Positions 11,263-19,871 of a stretch of 64,000 nt of DNA are shown in pieces (within the stretch, counting starts at the first letter, position 1; each line of letters begins with the position of its first letter). Both the position numbers and the translations under genes were made by a program. The stretch is from Mermis nigrescens (Eukaryota; Nematoda; Enoplea; Mermithida; Mermithidae): NCBI GenBank assembly GCA_036768485.1, contig JAVLUZ010000583.1, positions 172,501 to 236,500 on the forward strand, written 5' to 3'. The notes beneath the pieces were generated by a model. The model was given only the letters and a program-made list of their open reading frames with translations. It was not told the DNA's origin and made no database searches.

Positions 11263-12424
11263 ATTTGTTGTGCGCTTTTGGAGCGCATTTTCACTTTGCT
11301 GCTGTTAGCGACTTTGATATAGTGGCGCTAATGCATGTATTTGGTTCGGTACATATCGATAGATTTGGATGTAAAGGACGACTGCAGTTGATGCCATTTT
11401 TGTGCAGCTGGCATCGTTAGAGATGCCCAAGCTGTCAGCTCCATGGTTTAAGTCCCCCCTTTTATTTTCAAAACACATACCTTTTTCAACAAAAAACGGG
11501 CATGGGAACCGGGACCTATGGAGAGCAAGATAGCACTGAATTGATATTATTATTCAACTATTAACCATGTACATAAATCTTCACGTTTTTCCTTCTAGCG
11601 TATATCTCTGGTGCCTATGTGTCTGTTTTGTGTCTATGTAAAATTATGTATATAATATGTCACATTTTGTGCGTCAGTTTTCGTGGAATTGTTTGGATTC
11701 ACGATTATGATTATTATCATTCAAAGTACACGATATAGTACGGTTTGCACTTCGGTGTTCTTCCCGGCAGCTTATTTTTGTTATTACCGGCTGTAAATTG
11801 AAAGTTAATATAGCGCCGTGGATCGACATTAGGGAAGTAATTGCCCCTAATAGTGGAAGGTGTCCTTACCTTATTTAAGGGCCTTTGTAGAGGTAAAAAC
11901 CTTTAATATGCCAGAGAAGCAATTATTTTATTATCTCAAAAATTAAACAAAAAATCAAACAGGAAAAAGGGAACTTGCTCTGACAGAACTGCGGTTTGTT
12001 AGGATTCAAATATTGTTGGCTTTTTCCATTATAGAATTGTTTTCTATTTATCGCCAAAATAATGAGATCCGGTAGTTTCAAATGGTTTTTAGACCGGGTA
12101 TGTATTGCGTTATGACATGTACCTTTTGCCGAGGGTTAAGTAAGTAAGTTAGCCTAGGATCCCGTGAGCTGTAAGCAGTTGTGGATAAAGAACGTTTTCG
12201 GGTCTGTGCGATTTCACAGCTAATAATAAGATTACGTTCGGTTCTGGAACGTTTTTGGTTCTGTGCGTTTTCACAGTAATTATTAGGATCACATTCGGAA
12301 TCGGACCCTTGCACAACTGATTTCAGGTTCGCCAAGGAATTTGTATCCTTAGTACCCTAAGTGAGCTTACTGGGGGGTCGGAATAAGTATCAGACCCCAG
12401 CTTGTAACCCTACGGACTGTTACA
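11263..12424 (+). repeat. element 1 left LTR, start truncated
   Basis: Collinear with 23832-24987 from ATTTGTTGTGCGC to CGGACTGTTACA. The first 21 bases present in the right copy (from TGTAGCAGCACG) are replaced by sequence belonging to the capsid-like gene. The 3' end TTACA fits the TG..CA rule. Confidence 0.93.
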
Positions 12425-12427
12425 TTC

Positions 12428-12436
12428 TGGAGGTCC
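12428..12436 (+). promoter_or_regulatory. primer binding site candidate, tRNA-Gln-like
   Basis: TGGAGGTCC begins three bases after the left LTR. It is complementary to the 3' acceptor end (GGACCTCCA) typical of animal tRNA-Gln. Complementarity seems to stop after nine bases (an A follows where C is usual), so the primer identity is tentative; the position and the leading TGG are as expected. Confidence 0.55.
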
Positions 12437-13360
12437 AGGCTGCTCGCAACAGCCGGTCAGAGCAGTTCTTTTTCTTAAACAATATTTAAATTTCTGACAA
12501 AAATAACCGTTTGGTTTATACAAAACGCATATATTGTCTTTTGTCATATCGATCGCGTCGCGTTGTTTGCGCAATTTAAGTAAGAGGTCCGTACACAAAC
12601 TTGTCTGTAGCCTTTGTTTAACCGACTTCGTTCCTCAACATCGACTATCCTCAACGTTACATACATCCTCAACTATTTGCCAAATACAATTTGTCGTAAT
12701 CTCTAAAGTGACTTGAGAACTTGAGATCATGCAAATTTTCCTCAACGTCATTCAATGTCAATGAATAAAATTTGCTACGTATTTCTAAAGTGACTTGATC
12801 ACCAGAGGTGTTAGCAAATTTTTCAACGTTTGTAGCTAAATCACCAACAATTGCAATCAAGGTTAGAGAGCTACAACATCTCGTCAGTTTTGAATTTTCT
12901 CAAGTTCAATCGTTCGCAATCAATTGTCGTTGCTAAATTGCTGTAAGTAATAGCAACAGTCACCGACAATCAGTGACAAGTACCGACAATTAGTGTTATA
13001 TTTTGCCGTATAACTCGGTGGCGACGCATAGTTTTCTGCTACGACTCACCATCATAGTTCACATGCGTCGTCAGTCAAGTGTCACAATCGATTGTAACCA
13101 CAGCCACAATCGCTAGCAATCAATTGTCAATCACGACAATTATCCACAATTTCGTGTCAAATTTATTGCTAAAGTGTGGCCACTACATTGCTAGAAGCAA
13201 TAGTGACTAATTAAGATAGTTTCTACGACGTTTTCCTTTTACATCAGTGTTTCTTTGCCTTAGCTGATTAAATCCTTTTGAGTTTACTAAATTGCCTAGA
13301 GCAATAGTTTAAAGTATTTTCAGTTGGTATCTTTTTCTATCTCTATCCTTAATTCCTACA
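12437..13360 (+). other. element 1 leader between PBS and gag
   Basis: A non-coding leader of about 0.9 kb. It holds diffuse repeats built from the words CAATCAATTGTC, ACCGACAAT and GCTAAATTGCT between 12890 and 13200, which may be packaging or structural RNA; that role is inference. The ATG at 13361 follows TCCTACA and starts the long gag-pol frame. Confidence 0.6.
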
Positions 13361-16300
13361 ATGGGTAAAAAGAGGAACACCTGTCAACCAAATCCGAAAA
13401 CCATACTTAAGCGAACAGCTGTTGTAGATACAACTTCCAAACAGCAAATGCTGCCACCAACTCAAATACCAGTGCCACTAAAACTTGCAGATGCCAACCA
13501 ATCTGCAACTTCTTCCACAACCGGCATAGTAGATGACCAGATCATCCAAGAAGTCATCAATAATAACCTAGAGCGTGAAGTTTTAGAAGCCTCTGAAATC
13601 TATGATCAGCAGGATTTTTCTACGTCCATCCAAAATTATGAAGTTAATGATGCGCTGCCGTCAGCTAAAAATCCTAATGCTGATGTGATCAATCAAATGA
13701 CTAAAATGTTCGACAATATGCAGCGAAAAGCTCAAGAAATGAAAACTTCAACGGACGAAAACTTTACTGCTCTACAAATCGCTGTAGATACAAAATTGTC
13801 AACTGAAACTTCGAAAATAACTCAAGAAGTTAATGATCTAGTTTCCCAAGTTGCTCAGAAAGTCAATAATAATCAAACTAAAACAGTTGATAAAATCGAA
13901 ACAATGCTAGCACAGGTTGAGCAAAAATTTCGTTCTCTTGATTTTCAAATGATAAAATTAGCTCTGCGAATGGATCGTTTAGATTATGAAAATGAAAATT
14001 TTCAAACACAAAATCTAGGAAATAATCCAGATGATTTAAGCATCCCGGCACCCGCCAATGCTTCTACGCCTAAAAGTCATCCAAAAAACTATCCCTCGCG
14101 AATATCAACAGCACGCATTGAGCCTATAGCCCCACGTTCAACAATGTCACGCGTTGAGCTAGCTACTCTAGCTCCGCTCGAAGAGAATCAGTCGCAGCAG
14201 CTCAAACTTCAAGCCATAAGGATACAAAGCAAAGATGAAGCTAAAGCGACACAGATACACACACACATTCAAAATAAAGCAATGCATGTAGATAAACACT
14301 TGAAAGCTGTGCTAGAACCACATGTAAATGAAAATTGTAATGCACATGTCCATGAAAATCCAGAAACAGAATCAGCTGATCCACAACAGTCATCACAACT
14401 AAATCGAGAAATGCTTTCCAATCTCTCCAACAGTCAGCCTCAATCTCAAGAGCGCCATGTAAAATTTTCGGAAGATAATGAAGAATTTTTCTTTGACGAA
14501 AATCCAGATTTTGACCAAAGTCAAAATCAGTCTAGAGCTACAGATGACTCGATGGATGGTATGCAATTTCTGGCAGATGCCATAAATAGAGCACCATTTT
14601 TACAACAAATGCAAGCATCAATCGCTAACAAGAAATTTTTCCAAGGCGAAAAGACTGATATCAAAGCATTTTTTGCTGAATTTGAGCGATTAGCAATGGG
14701 CTATCGAATCGATAGACAGGCGAGGTTAGACATTCTACCAACCTTCTTAGATGCCTATGCCTCAAGAGTCCTTCACTCGATACCAATTAGTATAAGATCA
14801 TCTTATCTACAAACTAAATCTGCAATGATCGAAGAATTCAGTCCACTAGACAGCGATACGCTCTATGATACATTCCTAGAAAGAAAGCAACAGCCGTTTG
14901 AGTCTGTTAAAGCTTATTTCTTAGCACTTCGTGAAGATCTTATGAAGGCTCAATCAAACCTTGATGAGAACTCAGCGCAGTTCGAACAAATGCTAAGACA
15001 TCAGCTCAAACGCGGCTTACTTCCAGAAATATCTAGACAAGCATATAATAAGGAGCCAGCTGCTAATTTAAAAGATTTTCTGCACAACGCAAAATGTGTA
15101 GAATACGCCATGCATCAATTTGCGGCTTCAAAGCCAGCTACGCCTTATGTTTCAGCATCAAACACTCAAGCTAATGCTAATATGCCATACGTGCAGATGC
15201 CATTCAGGCAAAATTCTGCGCAGAATCAGAACCCAAATGCGCACATAGGTCAGAAATCAAGAAGATTCTCACCCACAAATCCGAATCAACCAAGATTCTG
15301 TACTTTCTGCAAAAAACAAGGCCATACATGGCAGAAATGCTTTGCAAGACTCAATAGGTGCAAAAGAGCTCAACAATCCACAGAGCTCTACTCTCAACAA
15401 TACAGTCACTTCGCGCCTCAACCTTACCGTAGCCGTTCTCAATCTCAGTCAGGTTACCGTAATGGCTCACAAACATTCAATAATCAGCAGTCACGCCCAT
15501 TCAGGCAACAGTCATCCAGTTTCATCAATGATTATTCACAAGCACGTCCAACTACACAGCCAAATTACAGTAATAGTTCATCAGGTACTCAGAGAGCTTA
15601 CAGCAATCGACAGTACTCACAGCAACAAGCTAGATCGACTAATAGGCTGAATAGTCAGAACAATCAACAGCTACCATTTAATGATCCTATATGGCGAGAT
15701 CAATCATACCTAAATCAGCAACAAGAGATGCTACCTACAACTTCTATGTCACCTACCGCACCACCATTCATTCCCCGAGCGCGAAGGACATCAAACAATA
15801 ACAATGAACAAATAGTAGCATCATCTACTTCTGAAGCTGAAGAGATAAATGAAAGTAGGATTCCTAGATCTTTCCTCGAAGAATACCATACACTTCAAAG
15901 AAAACTAGCAGTTTATGAGCAGCTTAATCAGCCAAATTTGCAAGCTGACACGTCATCAATCCCATCAGCAAACAGTGCAGCCACTAATCTACCAACTGTT
16001 GTAGCTGAAATAAACGGAATAAAAGTGCCAGCCTTGATTGATACAGGCTCGCAAATAAACATGATGACAACTGCAACCTTTTTGAAGTTAGGCTTTAAAA
16101 TCCCGCCAAAACAAATACCAAATGTAGTTCACGGCGTTGGAAAAACAATGGCTAAAATCCGTTTCACCTATTTTATGACCATCAAAATAGCTGGTCAGAT
16201 AAACTATGCTCTAGTATCCATAATTGATGATCTCCCTGAAGATTTGCTCGTAGGATTTGAATTTTGCGAAACTGCAATGCTATGGGTGAATACAGTAGAA

Positions 16301-18145
16301 AGATGCGCTTTCATCAATGGGTTCAAACTCAATCTACTAATGCCCGATGAGAAGCGAACCCTTAGAGCTAATCCAGCAGCTCACATAGCTTGTCCAGTGT
16401 GCGCACGAGTTACAGTAGCTGAAGAAGTGCTCATACAACCGCGTCATGAAGTAATAACGCCAGGATATATCTACCATGGCCAAATTAAGACTAAAACTGC
16501 ACTATTTGAGCCTGATCAACAGTTCATGTCAGTACGCTCACTTTTTATCGCTTCAACCTTGGTAGACACTTCAATACCAGTCATACCTCTACGCGTTTGC
16601 AACACTTCTAACACACCAATCATAATCAGCTCAGGAGAAAATATAGGTTCACTCACATCAGATGCTGAGATCATCTGTCATACAACCATTGAGCATGATC
16701 GAGCCCCAGAGCTATTTTCATCAATCAACAAAGCTTTAAGCGGTTCTGCAATAAATTCAGCTCAACAGCAACAAATCAGAGAGCTTTGCCTCAAATATCA
16801 ATCAATTTTTGCGCTCAAAGGAGAGCCTTTAGGCAGAACGCCACTTATAGAGCATCATATCGACACTGGTGATAATACGCCAGTCGTAGGCAAGACCTAC
16901 AGAGTCGAACATTCTAGACGTCAAGTCATGAAGAAGATAATAGATGAAATGATAGCTGATAAGGTCATCAGACCAACAACAAGCCCATGGGCAAGTCCAC
17001 TTTTTCTGATAGGCAAAAAAGATGGATCTTTGCGACCAGTCGTAGATTACCGCCGACTTAATAATGTCACAAAGACTCAAATATATCCTTTGCCTCAAAT
17101 CGAAGACTATTTTGACGCTCTAGGCTCATCAGCGTACTTCAGCACGCTAGACTTAAAGTCTGGGTATTGGCAGATACCCATGGACGAAGAATCAATAGAA
17201 AAGACAGCTTTCATTTGCCCAGTAGGACATTATGAATTCGAAGTTATGCCCTTTGGCATCAAAAACGCACCTGCCGATTTTCAAAGACTAATGGAATTAG
17301 TCCTAGCAGGTCTTAACTGGAGCAAATGCTTAGTCTATATTGATGACATCATAATCTTCTCAAAAACTTTTCCGCAACATCTTCAAGATCTCGAAAAAGT
17401 CTTTAATGCTTTAAAGCAAGCAAACCTAAGAGTCAAACCAGAAAAGTGCCATCTAGCACACGAAGAAGTTCAATTTCTAGGTCACAAGATAAATTCCTTT
17501 GGAATAGCACCTGACGAAAATAAGGTGGCTGATGTACTCGCATTCCCAGCACCTAAAAACGTCAAGCATTTGCAAAAATTCCTAGGACTTGTTCAATGGT
17601 TTAAAAAGTTTGTCAAAGATTTAGCAAAGACAGCTAAACCACTCTTTGAACTACTCAAAAAGGAAAATAAATTTCTGTGGACCGAAGTGCATCAAAATGC
17701 CTTTGACACTCTCAAAAATGCTTTCACTTCGCCACCCATATTACAATTGCCAAAGTTTGATGATCAGCATCAATTCATTTTAACGACAGATGCTAGCAAC
17801 TATGCTATAGGAGCCATCCTGACTCAGAAGCATCTATTGGCAAATAATCGATTCATTCTCGGATATTCAAGCAGAGTCTTGAATAAAGCCGAAGTCAATT
17901 ATACGACTACAGAGAAAGAAGCACTAGCGGTTATATGGGCGACAAAGCATTATCGCCACTACCTTTATGGAAACCCGTTTATCATCGAAACGGATCATCA
18001 GTCGCTCAATTGGCTTATGAATGTAAAGGACCCTTCAAGTCGTTTGAGACGATGGGGTCTTAAGCTACAAGAATATGATTTTAAAATCGTTTACATCAAA
18101 GGAGCTGTACAATACAGCCGCAGATCTATTGTCACGTCATCCTAA
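13361..18145 (+). CDS. gag-pol: Gag-Pol polyprotein, first part: Gag, protease, reverse transcriptase, RNase H
   Basis: The frame encodes 1594 residues from the ATG at 13361. Residues about 115-215 look like a coiled coil. A retrotransposon Gag capsid-like domain spans roughly residues 405-590, followed by a Gln/Ser/Asn-rich region with a CCHC zinc knuckle near residue 646 (CTFCKKQGHTWQKC). An aspartic protease motif, LIDTGSQINMM, lies near residue 893. The reverse transcriptase spans about 1180-1360 with YIDD near 1326, and RNase H begins near 1470 with TTDASNYAIGA. Gag and Pol are fused in one frame without a gag stop. The end is abnormal: at about 18107 one extra base shifts translation into a stop at 18145, while the true continuation lies in the +1 frame. 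The same join is uninterrupted in element 2, so this is a mutation or sequence error. Confidence 0.92.
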   Translation: MGKKRNTCQPNPKTILKRTAVVDTTSKQQMLPPTQIPVPLKLADANQSATSSTTGIVDDQIIQEVINNNLEREVLEASEIYDQQDFSTSIQNYEVNDALPSAKNPNADVINQMTKMFDNMQRKAQEMKTSTDENFTALQIAVDTKLSTETSKITQEVNDLVSQVAQKVNNNQTKTVDKIETMLAQVEQKFRSLDFQMIKLALRMDRLDYENENFQTQNLGNNPDDLSIPAPANASTPKSHPKNYPSRISTARIEPIAPRSTMSRVELATLAPLEENQSQQLKLQAIRIQSKDEAKATQIHTHIQNKAMHVDKHLKAVLEPHVNENCNAHVHENPETESADPQQSSQLNREMLSNLSNSQPQSQERHVKFSEDNEEFFFDENPDFDQSQNQSRATDDSMDGMQFLADAINRAPFLQQMQASIANKKFFQGEKTDIKAFFAEFERLAMGYRIDRQARLDILPTFLDAYASRVLHSIPISIRSSYLQTKSAMIEEFSPLDSDTLYDTFLERKQQPFESVKAYFLALREDLMKAQSNLDENSAQFEQMLRHQLKRGLLPEISRQAYNKEPAANLKDFLHNAKCVEYAMHQFAASKPATPYVSASNTQANANMPYVQMPFRQNSAQNQNPNAHIGQKSRRFSPTNPNQPRFCTFCKKQGHTWQKCFARLNRCKRAQQSTELYSQQYSHFAPQPYRSRSQSQSGYRNGSQTFNNQQSRPFRQQSSSFINDYSQARPTTQPNYSNSSSGTQRAYSNRQYSQQQARSTNRLNSQNNQQLPFNDPIWRDQSYLNQQQEMLPTTSMSPTAPPFIPRARRTSNNNNEQIVASSTSEAEEINESRIPRSFLEEYHTLQRKLAVYEQLNQPNLQADTSSIPSANSAATNLPTVVAEINGIKVPALIDTGSQINMMTTATFLKLGFKIPPKQIPNVVHGVGKTMAKIRFTYFMTIKIAGQINYALVSIIDDLPEDLLVGFEFCETAMLWVNTVERCAFINGFKLNLLMPDEKRTLRANPAAHIACPVCARVTVAEEVLIQPRHEVITPGYIYHGQIKTKTALFEPDQQFMSVRSLFIASTLVDTSIPVIPLRVCNTSNTPIIISSGENIGSLTSDAEIICHTTIEHDRAPELFSSINKALSGSAINSAQQQQIRELCLKYQSIFALKGEPLGRTPLIEHHIDTGDNTPVVGKTYRVEHSRRQVMKKIIDEMIADKVIRPTTSPWASPLFLIGKKDGSLRPVVDYRRLNNVTKTQIYPLPQIEDYFDALGSSAYFSTLDLKSGYWQIPMDEESIEKTAFICPVGHYEFEVMPFGIKNAPADFQRLMELVLAGLNWSKCLVYIDDIIIFSKTFPQHLQDLEKVFNALKQANLRVKPEKCHLAHEEVQFLGHKINSFGIAPDENKVADVLAFPAPKNVKHLQKFLGLVQWFKKFVKDLAKTAKPLFELLKKENKFLWTEVHQNAFDTLKNAFTSPPILQLPKFDDQHQFILTTDASNYAIGAILTQKHLLANNRFILGYSSRVLNKAEVNYTTTEKEALAVIWATKHYRHYLYGNPFIIETDHQSLNWLMNVKDPSSRLRRWGLKLQEYDFKIVYIKGAVQYSRRSIVTSS

Positions 18146-19871
18146 ATATCACACGACTCAAGATCCTCAAATTTCTGAAAATGAGCTAACATCATCAGCT
18201 AATATAGCTAATCTTGAATCAGAAGCTTCAGAATCTGAAGATGAACCAGAGCCGCCTGATATATCATTTAAAAAGCAACAAAAAGAGCATAATGCTCCAA
18301 CCTTTTATCAAAGAAAGACTTTAACAGAAGCTGAGAAACAAGAAATCTTGACGCCTGCAAAGCTGTTAGCAGAGCAACGCAAAGATGAAGATATCATGAA
18401 AATTTGTGAAAGCCTCGATGATCTTTCGCACAAAAAGCATCGAGATGAATTTTTCGTCAGTCAAGATCTACTGTTTCGTCGTTTTCAACCCAAGCGAAGC
18501 TCGGAAGTGATTTTTCAACTAGTCATACCTAAATCACTTCGTCAATTTATCTTAACAGAGTTTCATGACTCAATTTTCGGAGCTCATTTCTCAGCTAGAA
18601 AGATTTTACCGGCTATTCAGTACCGCTACTGGTGGCCAAAAATGGAAAATGATATCATTGCATGGTGTAGGAATTGTGAAATCTGTCTTCAACGCAAAGT
18701 GATGAACAATCCTACACTCATGCCGCTTCAGCCAATTAAAGTTCATGCTCCATTTGAACTAATAGCAGCAGATTGTTTGCATATGCCACGTTCAAAGTCT
18801 GGCAATGACCAAATAGTAGTCTTTATGGACTACTTCACTAAATACGTCGAAGCTTTTCCCGTATCAGACATAAAAGCCACGACAATAGCTAATCTTTTAC
18901 TGCGCGAAGTGATTCCGCGTCACGGCACACCTAAAAAGTTCCTTACAGATCAAGGAACCAACTTTACATCAGCATTAATTGCCGAAATCTGCAAAATTCT
19001 GCATATACAAAAAATCTTTACAACGCCATATCATCCGCAATGTGACGGATTAGTTGAAAGATACAACAGAACGCTGATTGACTCGCTTTCTAAGCTTAGT
19101 GCTCGTGATGAGTACGATTGGGAGCAATATCTTCCATTTGCCCTTTTTGCATATCGTGCTACACCACAGCAGTCGACTAACGTTTCTCCATTTAACTTGC
19201 TTTATGGCCGTGAGCCTGCTTTTCCAATGGATATCCAAATCCTTAATGACATAACGTTTGACATCAACTCAAACACCGTCATGGAAGCTTATCTAGCTAA
19301 TTTGAAGCTAACGCTCACAAACCTTTACGACCTAGTAGACAAAAATTTGTCAAAAGCTAGAGCACACCAGAAAAAGCAGTATGATAAGAAAACATCTGAT
19401 CACTTTTTTGCCGTAAATGACATCATTTACCTAAATAATAAAGCTGTTATTCAACCTGAGATAGGGAAATTAGCCATAAAACAAATAGGACCCTATAGAA
19501 TAATAAAACTACCTACTTCAGAAACAGCAGAAATCATCTACGTGCACAATCCATTAATTAGGCACCTTGTGCATAGAAATCGTCTCCTACCATCACCTAA
19601 ATTACCATATTCTGATCTTATATCAGAAAAAAGAGCATATGCGCCTGGAGACTTAGTTCTAGTGAAAGTTCCAAGGTTACCCATCTGTCCAGCAGTAGTC
19701 GTGAAATTTACCGACCTGCCAGTTCGAAGTCAAACTTTGAAGGATGTGGTTCCCTCCCAACTTTTTACTACGACTAAGCCATTCCATGCTGTGCCTTTAT
19801 CTAATGTCTACCCTTTTACAGACACAAATATTCGACAACTATGTCTGACAAAAGACAGAAGAATTGGGTAA
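18107..19871 (+). CDS. Pol continuation: linker, integrase and PWWP-like C-terminal domain
   Basis: This frame continues Pol after the one-base shift near 18107, as shown by the A-A-D-L-L-S-R-H linker typical after RNase H. It contains the integrase zinc-binding H-H-C-C region (about 18558-18705, ending CRNCEICLQRK) and the DDE core with Asp in AADCLH (about 18769), Asp in LTDQGTNF (about 18945) and Glu in GLVERYNR (about 19050). After the integrase C-terminal barrel (NDIIYLNN, then GPYRI) comes an extra segment, about 19635-19845. It starts GDLVLVKVPRLPICPAVVV and ends HAVPLSNVYPFTD, and resembles PWWP chromatin-reader domains. Comparable elements often carry a chromodomain here instead. The stop TAA is at 19869-19871. 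An apparent start at 18075 is not real. Confidence 0.9.
19635..19845 (+). other. PWWP-like domain coding segment at the integrase C-terminus
   Basis: The pattern P-G-D-L-V-L-V-K-V-P, a P-x-x-P-A-V-V-V strand replacing the P-W-W-P core, an F-T-D-L-P turn, and a closing H-A-V-P-L-S-N-V-x-P-F follow the order of conserved positions in PWWP domains, which in known proteins bind methylated H3K36 nucleosomes. Element 2 keeps the block at 41105-41295 (VKLPHRPLAPAVVISFEDLP, then HAVPLSNV) despite heavy decay elsewhere. The two aromatic residues of the name-giving motif are absent in both, so a Tudor-like or unrelated small barrel remains possible. Confidence 0.45.
19811..19843 (+). promoter_or_regulatory. 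possible 3' splice site and start codon for ORF3
   Basis: A pyrimidine-rich run ends in CCCTTTTACAG (AG at 19820-19821), followed 19 bases later by ATG at 19841. Element 2 has TTCCTTTTGCAG (AG at 41291-41292) followed by ATG at 41297. In both copies this ATG opens a frame that leads, after an indel, into ORF3. This suggests a spliced subgenomic ORF3 mRNA, as for retroviral env genes. The site also encodes the end of Pol, so conservation alone is not proof. Confidence 0.35.

Noticed and set aside
18075..18110. ATG at 18075 as the start of a separate integrase gene
   Set aside because: Upstream of 18107 this frame is only the shadow of RNase H; the true join is by a one-base shift.
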